Of a stretch of 64,000 nt of DNA, positions 28,294-36,276 are shown one piece after another. The notes under the pieces are model-generated. The model was given only the letters and a program-made list of their open reading frames with translations, was not told the DNA's origin and ran no database searches. The first letter of the stretch is position 1. Each line of letters starts with the position of its first letter. This stretch comes from Virgibacillus sp. 7505 (GTDB lineage Bacteria; Bacillota; Bacilli; Bacillales; Amphibacillaceae): contig NZ_NPBF01000008.1 in assembly GCF_002272135.1 (NCBI RefSeq), positions 124,001 to 188,000 on the forward strand, written 5' to 3'. A program made the translations under genes and the position numbers.

Positions 28294-29658
28294 TCATGCC
28301 GGTGGAACATCGCTTTCCGAATATCTATGATCCAAATCTACGAATTTATTATACTCTTTCACAAACGCCAGCTCGACTGTTCCTACCGGGCCGTTACGCT
28401 GCTTAGCCAGAATGATCTCAATGATATTCTGTTTCTCCGATTCTTTGTCGTAATAATCATCACGATACAAGAAGCCGACGATATCGGCATCCTGCTCGAT
28501 ACTTCCTGATTCACGCAAGTCGGACATCATCGGACGTTTGTCCTGTCGCTGCTCTACTCCACGAGAAAGCTGTGATAGAGCGATTACTGGCACTTCCAGC
28601 TCACGGGCTAGAGCTTTTAAGGAACGGGAGATTTCCGATACTTCCTGCTGACGGTTTTCTCCTTTTCCAGAACTTGAACCCATGATGAGCTGCAAGTAAT
28701 CAATCAGGATCATCCCCAATCCGCCTTCCTGCTTCAGACGACGGCATTTGGACCTGATATCACTTACACGGATACCAGGCGTATCATCGATATAAACCCC
28801 TGCATTAGACAGGCTCCCCATTGCCATCGTGAGTTTGGCCCAGTCTTCCGCTTGCAGACTTCCTGTCCGCAGACGCTGTGCATCGATATTCCCCTCTGCA
28901 CAGAGCATACGTGATACAAGCTGTGATGCACCCATCTCCAAGCTGAAGATAGCTACATTTTCCCCTGCATGTATCGATACATTTTGTGCAATGTTCAAGG
29001 CAAATGCTGTCTTACCTACAGAAGGACGGGCAGCAATGATGATCAAATCATTACGCTGGAATCCGGAGGTCATTTTATCTAAGTCACGGTAACCAGTCGG
29101 AATACCTGTAATAGAAGCGTTTTGATGATGTAATTTCTCGATATTATCGTATACTTCGATCAAAACGTCCTTTATGTTCTGAAAAGCTCCGGAATTTTTA
29201 CGGCCGGATACTTCCATAATCGATTTCTCTGCTTCGTTGAGAACATCCTCGACAGCATCTTCTTTAGCGAAGCTTGATGTGACAATATCCGTGGCAGAAC
29301 GTATAAGTCGGCGCAGCAGCGCCTTTTCAGCTACGATTTTGCTGTAATATTCAATATTTGCTGCAGTTGGAACGGCGTTAGCAAGATCGCTCAAATACGA
29401 AACGCCACCGACCTCCTCCAACAATTTTGCATTAGCAAGTGCAGTGGTGACGGTTACCAGGTCAACTGGTTCTCCCCTATCGGATAGGCGCATCATCGCA
29501 TCAAAGATACGCTGGTGGCTTGCTCGGTAGAAATCGTCCGCTACAACCTGTTCCGATGCTCTCGATAAAGCCTCCGGTTCCAGGAAAATAGCACCAATTA
29601 CAGCTTGCTCTGCTTCTATATTATGTGGAGGGGTCCGATCATTCCAGACTTCTTCCAT
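28294..29658 (-). CDS. dnaC: Replicative DNA helicase DnaC (DnaB family)
   Basis: 454 aa hexameric 5'-3' helicase of the replication fork. N-terminal DnaB domain (NIEAEQAVIGAIFLEPEAL), RecA-like core with Walker A ARPSVGKTAFAL, Walker B MILIDYLQLI, and the loop SQLSRGVEQR. The second of two adjacent ATGs (29658) is preferred since the G-rich ribosome site then has 7 nt spacing and the length equals the B. subtilis protein. A strong hairpin without T run separates it from rplI. Confidence 0.95.
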   Translation of the reverse strand: MEEVWNDRTPPHNIEAEQAVIGAIFLEPEALSRASEQVVADDFYRASHQRIFDAMMRLSDRGEPVDLVTVTTALANAKLLEEVGGVSYLSDLANAVPTAANIEYYSKIVAEKALLRRLIRSATDIVTSSFAKEDAVEDVLNEAEKSIMEVSGRKNSGAFQNIKDVLIEVYDNIEKLHHQNASITGIPTGYRDLDKMTSGFQRNDLIIIAARPSVGKTAFALNIAQNVSIHAGENVAIFSLEMGASQLVSRMLCAEGNIDAQRLRTGSLQAEDWAKLTMAMGSLSNAGVYIDDTPGIRVSDIRSKCRRLKQEGGLGMILIDYLQLIMGSSSGKGENRQQEVSEISRSLKALARELEVPVIALSQLSRGVEQRQDKRPMMSDLRESGSIEQDADIVGFLYRDDYYDKESEKQNIIEIILAKQRNGPVGTVELAFVKEYNKFVDLDHRYSESDVPPA

Positions 29659-29703
29659 CATGATTCCCCCATTTCTGGCATACTGCTACCATTGTACCGA
29701 AAT

Positions 29704-29730
29704 ATCCCCCTTTTGTGTAAAAAGGGGGAT
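29704..29730. other. Hairpin without T run between rplI and dnaC
   Basis: Perfect 11-bp stem ATCCCCCTTTT/AAAAGGGGGAT with a 5-nt loop. Neither strand has a following T run, so it is not a standard terminator. RNA stability or processing between rplI and dnaC is possible. Confidence 0.55.
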
Positions 29731-29762
29731 GGAAAACTGCTAGTATTTTGTTGGAAAAAATA

Positions 29763-30209
29763 TTATTGCTCGCTGATATGGACTTTCACTTTACCTGTTA
29801 CTTCCGGATGCAGCTTCACATCCAAGTCACGATAACCAAGAGCCCGAATCGGTTCGTTCAGTTCGATCTTCCGTTTGTCCAATTTGATTTTATGAGCTTT
29901 TTTCAGCTCATCAGCGATTTGTTTGCTTGTGATAGATCCGAATAGACGGCCGCCTTCTCCGGATTTCGCTTTTACTTCTACTGTTAGGTTGGCAAGCGTT
30001 TCACGCAATTTTTTCGCATCCTCCACTTCCTGGAGTTCAAGCTGATGCTGTTTATTGTCTTTTGCTTCCTGTACTTTCACATTTCCTTTTGTAGCTGGTA
30101 CAGCCAAGTTATTTTTAAGCAAGTAATTACGTGCATAACCATCTGGCACTTCTTTTACTTGTCCTTTTTTCCCTTTACCTTTTACGTCTTCTGTAAAGAT
30201 TACTTTCAT
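29763..30209 (-). CDS. rplI: 50S ribosomal protein L9
   Basis: 148 aa. N-terminal RNA-binding domain ([30 protein letters not shown] region), long connecting helix, C-terminal domain. It binds 23S rRNA at the L1-stalk base. The ATG overlaps the gdpP stop by four bases, with AAGGGAG upstream, so it is coupled to gdpP. Confidence 0.97.
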   Translation of the reverse strand: MKVIFTEDVKGKGKKGQVKEVPDGYARNYLLKNNLAVPATKGNVKVQEAKDNKQHQLELQEVEDAKKLRETLANLTVEVKAKSGEGGRLFGSITSKQIADELKKAHKIKLDKRKIELNEPIRALGYRDLDVKLHPEVTGKVKVHISEQ

Positions 30210-32173
30210 TCTTCTTTTCTCCCTTCAACATATTCATCTATGATCAGCTGCAGCTCTTCCTTCGCTGCTTCTACTGTTGTGTCAGCAATCTGTGTAGCAG
30301 CATTTGTCAAATGTCCGCCGCCATTCATCCTCTCCATGATCACTTGAACATTCACTTGTCCAAGGGATCTGGCGCTGATACCAATACGGCCATCTTCCCG
30401 CTCGGAAATGACAAAGCTGGCACTCACACCATCCATCGTCAGCAATGTATCTGCTGCCTGAGCAATGACAACCGGCCCGAATACCTGCCCTTTTTCACCT
30501 GCAGAAATTGCGATGCCTTCCCGGTAGAGCTCCGTATTCTCAATTAAGTGCGCACGTTTGACATACGTATCCAAGTCCTCTTTCATGAAACGCTGGACAA
30601 GGACGGTATCAGCGCCTTTGGAGCGTAAATAGGATGCCGCATCGAATGTTCTTGACCCGGTACGAAGCGTGAAGCTTTTCGTATCGACAATAATTCCCGC
30701 GAGCAAGGCACTTGCTTCCAAGGTGGACAATCGCAGCTTCTTAGGCTGATAGTCCAATAGCTCTGTCACAAGCTCTGCTGTCGAGGATGCATATGGCTCC
30801 ATATAGACGAGCGTCGGCTTTTCAATGAATTCCTCTGCCCGGCGATGGTGGTCGATCACCACAACATGTTCCGTTTTGCTGAGCAGTCTATCATCAGCTA
30901 CCATTACAGGCTTGTGCGTATCGACAACGACAACAAGTGTGTTCTTCGTTACACGATCGAGCGCTTCTTCTGGACTGATGAATTGTTCCCAAAGCTCTTC
31001 ATCCTTTTGAATGGCTGACATCAGCTTAGAAACGCCTGTAATATCCTGCTTGTCAAGGACAATATGCCCGACAATATCATTTGCTTCTGCAATTTTCAAG
31101 ATTCCGATGGCAGCTCCGATTGAATCCATATCCGGCGCTTTATGCCCCATGATGAGCACCTGCTCACTCTGCTTGACCAATTCCTTCAGCGCATGAGATA
31201 TAACACGTGCCCGAACCCTGGTCCGTTTTTCCATCGGATTCGTTTTGCCGCCATAGAAGCGCACCTTGCCGGCTTCTCCTTTGATGGCAACCTGGTCTCC
31301 GCCGCGTCCCAACGCCAAATCCAAGCTTGATTGTGCAAGTTCCCCAAGCTCAGGTAATGTCTGTCCGCCAGCCCCGACACCTATACTAAGGGTGATCGGT
31401 ATATTCTGATCTGTTATCAAGCCGCGAATTTCATCGAGAATCTCAAATTTCGTCTTTTCCAGTTCCCTCAAAATGCGCTGATTGAGTACTGCCAGGAATC
31501 GTTCCTGAGATGTACGCTTTAAGTAAAGACCTTTTTGACGTGACCACTCATTCAATTGAGCTGTCACACGGGAATTGATCTGACTTTTCGCTGTGTCATC
31601 CAGATTCTGGGTCATCTCTTCATAGTTATCAAGAAAAATGATAGCTAGAACGGTCTGTTCTTCATTATATAAGTTCTGGATTTCCAGCTGCTTCGTCCGA
31701 TCGAATAAATACAGAAGCCGCTCTTCCTTTTTGATCACTGTCAGGAAATCATAATCATCAAGCGTAATCCAAACCTCGTTTTTTTCGTCCTTGATTGCTG
31801 GTATCAGCGCATCAGATAAATCATCCAGCGGGGCACCCACTAGTGTATCCTCCGCAAACCTGTTCATATAAGGCGTCGTCCATTCAATCTGGTAATTCTC
31901 GCTGTACAGTACGATTCCGATCGGCATCTCCAAAAGTGCTTCCTCGCCGACCTTCTTGACACGGTGGGACATTGTCGAAATGTACTCCTCCGTCTGGTCC
32001 TGCATTCGCTGTTCCGTCAGTATACTGTAGAAAAAAGACAGAGCCAGGAACACTGTCAGCGGCAGCCCAAGCTTCCATTCATAAAACCATACACAAACAA
32101 GCAGGATGACAGCAAGTACATATGTCACGATCAAATGCTTACTCAATGCTGGTTTCTTAAATATCTCTGGCAT
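30206..32173 (-). CDS. gdpP: Cyclic-di-AMP phosphodiesterase GdpP
   Basis: 655 aa. Two N-terminal membrane helices (about 12-52), a PAS-like domain, a degenerate GGDEF domain, then DHH ([35 protein letters not shown]) and DHHA1 with [12 protein letters not shown]. It hydrolyses c-di-AMP to pApA and so controls potassium, osmotic and wall homeostasis. It sits between yybS and rplI as in Bacillus. AGGAG lies 9 nt before the ATG. Confidence 0.96.
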   Translation of the reverse strand: MPEIFKKPALSKHLIVTYVLAVILLVCVWFYEWKLGLPLTVFLALSFFYSILTEQRMQDQTEEYISTMSHRVKKVGEEALLEMPIGIVLYSENYQIEWTTPYMNRFAEDTLVGAPLDDLSDALIPAIKDEKNEVWITLDDYDFLTVIKKEERLLYLFDRTKQLEIQNLYNEEQTVLAIIFLDNYEEMTQNLDDTAKSQINSRVTAQLNEWSRQKGLYLKRTSQERFLAVLNQRILRELEKTKFEILDEIRGLITDQNIPITLSIGVGAGGQTLPELGELAQSSLDLALGRGGDQVAIKGEAGKVRFYGGKTNPMEKRTRVRARVISHALKELVKQSEQVLIMGHKAPDMDSIGAAIGILKIAEANDIVGHIVLDKQDITGVSKLMSAIQKDEELWEQFISPEEALDRVTKNTLVVVVDTHKPVMVADDRLLSKTEHVVVIDHHRRAEEFIEKPTLVYMEPYASSTAELVTELLDYQPKKLRLSTLEASALLAGIIVDTKSFTLRTGSRTFDAASYLRSKGADTVLVQRFMKEDLDTYVKRAHLIENTELYREGIAISAGEKGQVFGPVVIAQAADTLLTMDGVSASFVISEREDGRIGISARSLGQVNVQVIMERMNGGGHLTNAATQIADTTVEAAKEELQLIIDEYVEGRKEE

Positions 32174-32209
32174 ATATGTCAGCTCCTAAACCTAAATTCC
32201 GCGACCATG

Positions 32210-33148
32210 CTACTTTTTGCTGCTCATCCGCTCCCGCAGCCTGAATCCTACATCAATTATACCCAAAATACGCACAAGATACAGCAGTACTGTCCCGAAA
32301 AGGACCGATAGTACGACCGCGAGAATCGGCAGGACTTTCGGCAGATTCCGGTGGTGGGCATAATAGAAGAAGAACGAGAATCCTTGCAGCACGAGAAGGA
32401 TTCCGGCAAGCTCCGTGACATTGGCGACAATCGGATAGAGCCATCCATTTGGATCCATATCGAACCAGCGGGCGAATGAACCGATGAAATAGATGAATAA
32501 TACGATGACCGGCAGGTTGAATCGGCGGAATGGCGGATAAAGGATCCGATCTTTGCTCTGACGATTATGGATCTTTTGAGCCAGCCATTGCGTGATGAAA
32601 GCATACAGCAGGGAGCCGGCAGCAATCATTGTCGGAATCAGCACCATGATATAATCAAACATAGCATTGACCTGTTCCCACTGGGCATCTGTTACTGTCA
32701 CCCCGACCGTATCCATCTCAGACTGAACCGATTGGATCGTAGCCTGATAGCTTGTTTGAACTTCGTCAATGATGTTTATTCCTGATACAAATTGCGTACC
32801 TGCCAGGAATATAGTGAATCCTAGGGCATACCCTGCAGTTCCTTTTAATAGAGCTTCATAAGTCGATTGCTTGTGATGAAGGGAATAACCCGTCGCTGCC
32901 GCTCCAATCACAACTGAAATCGTAATGAGAAACCCGGCAAGTGTCCCTATGAAGGAAAGAAGCAGAATGGCGATAGCAAAGTAGATACCTGGCTTGAAAC
33001 CATGGCGGATCCAATAGAGGATGATCGGTACTGGCATGGCGAACGTCGCCAGGATACTGATCACTGGTGCAAAAGTTGCGATAAGCAGCAGCACCAGATA
33101 AATCCCCGCAAGCATAGCTCCTTCCGTCAATTGTCGAGCATTGTTCAT
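32210..33148 (-). CDS. yybS: YybS-family (DUF2232) membrane protein
   Basis: 312 aa with about eight membrane helices; DUF2232 family, resembling the substrate-binding subunits of ECF-type importers in fold prediction. Start MNNARQLTEGAMLAGIYL at 33148; the frame upstream to 33208 crosses a terminator-like hairpin and is not used. First gene of yybS-gdpP-rplI. Function unknown. Confidence 0.87.
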   Translation of the reverse strand: MNNARQLTEGAMLAGIYLVLLLIATFAPVISILATFAMPVPIILYWIRHGFKPGIYFAIAILLLSFIGTLAGFLITISVVIGAAATGYSLHHKQSTYEALLKGTAGYALGFTIFLAGTQFVSGINIIDEVQTSYQATIQSVQSEMDTVGVTVTDAQWEQVNAMFDYIMVLIPTMIAAGSLLYAFITQWLAQKIHNRQSKDRILYPPFRRFNLPVIVLFIYFIGSFARWFDMDPNGWLYPIVANVTELAGILLVLQGFSFFFYYAHHRNLPKVLPILAVVLSVLFGTVLLYLVRILGIIDVGFRLRERMSSKK

Positions 33149-33189
33149 GAATCGTGACACCCCATTTAAATATGTAATCTTGCACTTGT

Positions 33190-33219
33190 AGAAAAAGCAC
33201 AGCTGCATAGGCTGTGCTT
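33190..33219 (-). terminator. Terminator-like hairpin in the yybS leader
   Basis: Stem AAGCACAGC/GCTGTGCTT (33195-33203 with 33211-33219), followed on the - strand by TTTTTC. It lies between a good -10 element (complement of 33286-33291) and the yybS start, so it can attenuate the yybS-gdpP-rplI transcript. No - strand gene upstream needs it. Confidence 0.7.
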
Positions 33220-33234
33220 ACGTTCGTTTGTAAT

Positions 33235-33314
33235 GGACGAAGCTATGAGAAAAAAGCTGTTCATCCGAAAAAATGCTACCCCACGATTATACCCGAAAGA
33301 AAGTCTTCAAACAA
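33235..33314 (-). promoter_or_regulatory. yybS promoter and first leader hairpin
   Basis: On the - strand, TTGTTT (complement of 33309-33314), 17 bp, then TATAAT (complement of 33286-33291). The predicted transcript first forms GGATGAA...TTCGTCC (33256-33266 with 33235-33243, one G-T pair), then the terminator-like hairpin. Confidence 0.55.
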
Positions 33315-33375
33315 ATGATTCGCCGTGAAAATAGTCCCACCAGCTGCTAAGTTTGTGAATATCTTAATTTACCTG

Positions 33376-33404
33376 TTTATTTTTCTGAAATGAGCCTTTA
33401 TAAT
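33376..33404 (+). promoter_or_regulatory. Candidate promoter of a small RNA
   Basis: TATAAT at 33399-33404 with a weak -35 (TTTATT) 17 bp upstream; about 110 bases later there is a strong terminator and no gene between. Confidence 0.45.
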
Positions 33405-33410
33405 AGTGAG

Positions 33411-33520
33411 ACAACCTTACAACGGGTTAGCACTACATACTACATACCTCATTAGCCACTAATGAGACGAACCTCAAAATCGGCTGCATCGCGACAAGCA
33501 TGCAGTCGATTTTTCTTTTC
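33411..33520 (+). ncRNA. Candidate small RNA with two hairpins
   Basis: About 110 nt from the expected start after TATAAT to a T-rich terminator. Internal hairpin CTCATTA-gccac-TAATGAG (33448-33466) and a 14-bp terminator stem (33476-33489 with 33500-33513, one G-T pair) followed by TTTTCTTTTC. A frame from 33462 crosses the terminator and lacks a ribosome site, so the transcript is probably non-coding. It could be a leader for the peptide gene at 33668, but that has its own -10. Confidence 0.5.
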
Positions 33521-33578
33521 CACACTTTTTACACAATTTTTCTACCGAATCAGGAAGAAGTACAAGATTCCTGCGTGC

Positions 33579-33584
33579 TATGAT
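33579..33584 (+). promoter_or_regulatory. Extended -10 for the small peptide gene
   Basis: TGCTATGAT (33576-33584) is an extended -10 giving a start near 33591, 77 bases before the peptide ATG. The -35 is weak. Confidence 0.4.
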
Positions 33585-33667
33585 TATTCCAAGATCAGAT
33601 CAGGTTATAAACACAACGAAACGGGTAAACAAAAACCAATTCAATCTACGGAAAGGACCGGAATACC

Positions 33668-33751
33668 ATGAAAAATAGTCACTTCAATGCGATTCTCGCA
33701 GCAACACTTTTAATCAGCAGCATCGGCGGTTACTTGCACTCTATCTTCTAA
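33668..33751 (+). CDS. 27-residue hydrophobic peptide
   Basis: ATG frame coding MKNSHFNAILAATLLISSIG followed by GYLHSIF. It has a short polar N-terminus and one membrane-length hydrophobic stretch. AAAGGA lies about 10 nt upstream, and a dedicated terminator follows (33765-33797). Not recognised; no homologue comes to mind. A small membrane peptide, or a toxin-like peptide, are possible readings. Own promoter-like element, ribosome site and terminator argue that it is a real gene. Confidence 0.6.
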   Translation: MKNSHFNAILAATLLISSIGGYLHSIF

Positions 33752-33764
33752 TCCCATATCCCTG

Positions 33765-33797
33765 GAAAGCTCTTCCTTATAAAGGCGGAGCTTTTTT
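33765..33797 (+). terminator. Terminator of the small peptide gene
   Basis: Stem AAAGCTC/GAGCTTT with an inner CC/GG, then seven T. It begins 14 bases after the peptide stop. Confidence 0.8.
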
Positions 33798-33904
33798 TAT
33801 TATTTCAGAGGTTCAGCTTTCGGGCAGGTTGTGAAATCTCCTCTTGGAACATCCTGCAGAATATGTCACACTATTTTTAACTTAACCGTTAGGAGTTGGA
33901 CGTT

Positions 33905-34720
33905 TTGTTGACCGATTATCATGTACATATGGCAGAAACTGGCTCGTTTACTTTGGACTATATCCGCCAATATCTCAGTGCGGCGAAAGAAAAAGGGATT
34001 GAGGAATTCGGGATTTCGGAGCATGCATACTTCTTTCAAGAAACAAACAAAATCCTATCCAACCCGTGGGTAGAAAACCGGCGGACACTTCATTTTCAGG
34101 ATTATCTCGCTTTTTTCAAAGAGATCAAACAAGCTGAACTTCCTGTCAAAATGGGAATCGAGATGGATTACACACCTGGTAAGGAAGCCGAAATGGCAGA
34201 ATTCCTCGATCAGCATCCTTTCGACTACGTCATCGGATCCGTCCACTGGATTCGTGAGTGGGGAATCGATCTGGATATTTATAAAGAAGAATATGAAAAA
34301 CGGGATCTGAAGCAGGCGTACCGTGATTATTATGATCAAATCATCACACTTGCTCAGTCCAAGTTATTCAGCTTTGTCGGCCATATTGATCTGATTAAGA
34401 TTTTCGGCTATAAACCAGACGATCAAGCCTTTGTCGAAGGAGAATATGATCGAGTTGTCAAAGCGCTCTCAGAAAATGACACATGTATTGAAATCAGCAC
34501 AGCTGGTCTGCGGAAGCCAGTCGGGGAAATATATCCCGATCCCGTACTATTGCAGAAATGCTATGATGCTGGTGTCGGCATCGTGATAAACTCCGATGCA
34601 CACGCACCAAAGCATGTAGGTTATGCATACCAACAGGCAATTGAGCTTGCCAAACAGGTCGGCTATACTGAGATTCAAACATTCGAAAAGCGCCAGCGCA
34701 AAGCAATGCCGCTAGGCTGA
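33905..34720 (+). CDS. hisJ: PHP-domain histidinol-phosphatase (HisJ family)
   Basis: About 271 aa. PHP-fold metal ligands are seen in order: DYHVHMAETG, EHAYFF, GIEMDY, IGSVHWIREW, GHIDLI and NSDAHAPKHVG. The family dephosphorylates histidinol phosphate, the eighth step of histidine synthesis. No his operon is adjacent, as in B. subtilis where hisJ is unlinked. The start is uncertain: AGGAG (33891-33895) gives 9 nt spacing to TTG 33905; TTG 33896 is too close to it and TTG 33908 is also possible. Confidence 0.85.
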   Translation: MLTDYHVHMAETGSFTLDYIRQYLSAAKEKGIEEFGISEHAYFFQETNKILSNPWVENRRTLHFQDYLAFFKEIKQAELPVKMGIEMDYTPGKEAEMAEFLDQHPFDYVIGSVHWIREWGIDLDIYKEEYEKRDLKQAYRDYYDQIITLAQSKLFSFVGHIDLIKIFGYKPDDQAFVEGEYDRVVKALSENDTCIEISTAGLRKPVGEIYPDPVLLQKCYDAGVGIVINSDAHAPKHVGYAYQQAIELAKQVGYTEIQTFEKRQRKAMPLG

Positions 34721-34761
34721 ACAAACACATAACTACTCTTTATTTGGAGACACTATCCTGA

Positions 34762-34794
34762 GGAGCTGCAGATTGCTGCAAGCTCCTTTCTCTT
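34762..34794 (+). terminator. hisJ terminator
   Basis: Stem GGAGCTGCAG with CTGC-a-AGCTCC (one bulged A), then TTTCTCTT. It begins 42 bases after the hisJ stop. Confidence 0.75.
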
Positions 34795-34925
34795 ATGATA
34801 AAACCCTTACATGTCAGAATACTTTTTCTAGTTTCTATTTGCAGGCACATTTCCTATAATGAACTACATATCTTCATTACTACACTAAAGGAATGCAGTA
34901 TGCTGCGTCGATAAGGAGTGACATC

Positions 34926-36242
34926 ATGAATCAACCAGAGAACACAGCATTAAAGAAGGAAATCGGACTATTTTTAGGTTTATCCATCGTAGTAGGAACC
35001 ATCATCGGCTCTGGAGTATTTATGAAGCCAGGCCCTGTGCTGAGTCATGCTGGCCGTTCTGAAATTGCTATGCTCGCTTGGTTAATCGGCGGACTGCTGA
35101 CACTCGCTGGCGGTCTGACCATTGCTGAAGTAGGTGTACAAATTCCAAAGACTGGCGGTTTGTACGCGTACTTAGAAGAAACGTATGGAGAACTATGGGG
35201 CTTCTTATGCGGCTGGGTGCAAACGATTCTTTATGGACCAGCCATCATCGGGGCTCTCGGACTATACTTCGGAACTCTCATGGTCAATTTGTTCGGCTGG
35301 AATACGAAATGGACAGCGGCTGTTGGTATCGCAAGTGTCGTGTTCCTTTGTATCATTAACATATTAGGCACAAAACTCGGCGGTGCTGTACAGCTTGTTA
35401 CGACAATCGGCAAGCTGCTCCCAATCCTGCTTATTGTTATCTTCGGTTTTTGGAAAGGCGATGCGGACTTTTTCAGTGCAGTACCGGAAGCCATTTCCGA
35501 TATAAACTTCGGCGCGGCCGTATTAGCCACACTGTTCGCTTATGATGGCTGGATCATGCTAGCTTCCATGGGCGGCGAAATGAAGAATCCGGAAAAGACA
35601 TTACCAAGAGCGATGATCGGCGGTATTCTGATCGTGACAGCTTGTTACCTGTTTATCAACGCTGCCATGCTTTATATCCTGCCTGCAGCAGAAATTGTAA
35701 GTCTGAACACAAATGCAGCTAGCACAGCAGCTAAGCTTGTGCTAGGTGATGCCGGTGAGATTATCGTAAGTTTGGGCATCATCGTCAGCATTTTCGGCTG
35801 TCTTAATGGTAAGATCCTCACATTCCCGCGTATTCCATTCGCAATGGCTGAACGCGGTCAGCTGCCGTTTTCCAACCTGCTCAAAAAGGTGCATCCTACC
35901 TTGCATACACCTTGGGTCGCAGTCATTTTGCAGCTTGTGCTTTCTATCATCTTCATGCTTGTCAGCAATCCTGATAAGCTGTCTGAAATCAGCATTTTCA
36001 CGATCTATATGTTTTATGTTCTCGCTTTTTATGCTGTTTTCATCTTGCGGAAGCGTAATAAAGGAAAAGAACGTGCATATAGTGTGCCGCTCTATCCGTT
36101 CATCCCGATTGCAGCAATTGCGGGCTCTTTGTTTGTCTTGATCAGTACATTATTCACAGACTTCCTCAGCTGCCTTCTCTCAATCGGCATAGCAGTAATC
36201 GGCCTTCCGATATATTATATGTTGAAAGCTAAACGGCGCTAA
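34926..36242 (+). CDS. steT: Serine/threonine exchanger SteT
   Basis: L-type amino acid transporter (APC superfamily), 438 aa, the same length as B. subtilis SteT, with 12 helices. Key stretches GTIIGSGVFMKPG, PKTGGLYAYLEETYGELWGF and FAYDGWIMLASMGGEMKNPEK match SteT closely. It exchanges serine for threonine or aromatic residues. AAGGAGTG precedes the ATG at 34926; the frame from 34893 is ignored. A TATAAT lies at 34855. It converges on serA, so serine transport and synthesis are neighbours. Confidence 0.93.
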   Translation: MNQPENTALKKEIGLFLGLSIVVGTIIGSGVFMKPGPVLSHAGRSEIAMLAWLIGGLLTLAGGLTIAEVGVQIPKTGGLYAYLEETYGELWGFLCGWVQTILYGPAIIGALGLYFGTLMVNLFGWNTKWTAAVGIASVVFLCIINILGTKLGGAVQLVTTIGKLLPILLIVIFGFWKGDADFFSAVPEAISDINFGAAVLATLFAYDGWIMLASMGGEMKNPEKTLPRAMIGGILIVTACYLFINAAMLYILPAAEIVSLNTNAASTAAKLVLGDAGEIIVSLGIIVSIFGCLNGKILTFPRIPFAMAERGQLPFSNLLKKVHPTLHTPWVAVILQLVLSIIFMLVSNPDKLSEISIFTIYMFYVLAFYAVFILRKRNKGKERAYSVPLYPFIPIAAIAGSLFVLISTLFTDFLSCLLSIGIAVIGLPIYYMLKAKRR

Positions 36243-36276
36243 AAAAGCGAGCAGACATAGTCTGCTCGCTTTTTTT
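36241..36276. terminator. Bidirectional terminator between steT and serA
   Basis: Perfect stem AAAAAAGCGAGCAGA/TCTGCTCGCTTTTTT with loop CATAG; serves both convergent genes. Confidence 0.94.

Noticed and set aside
33462-33671. 69-codon + strand frame before the small peptide gene
   Set aside because: It runs through a strong intrinsic terminator and has no ribosome site.
34740-34925. T-box or other riboswitch upstream of steT
   Set aside because: Only the hisJ terminator and a lone TATAAT were seen; no T-box core.
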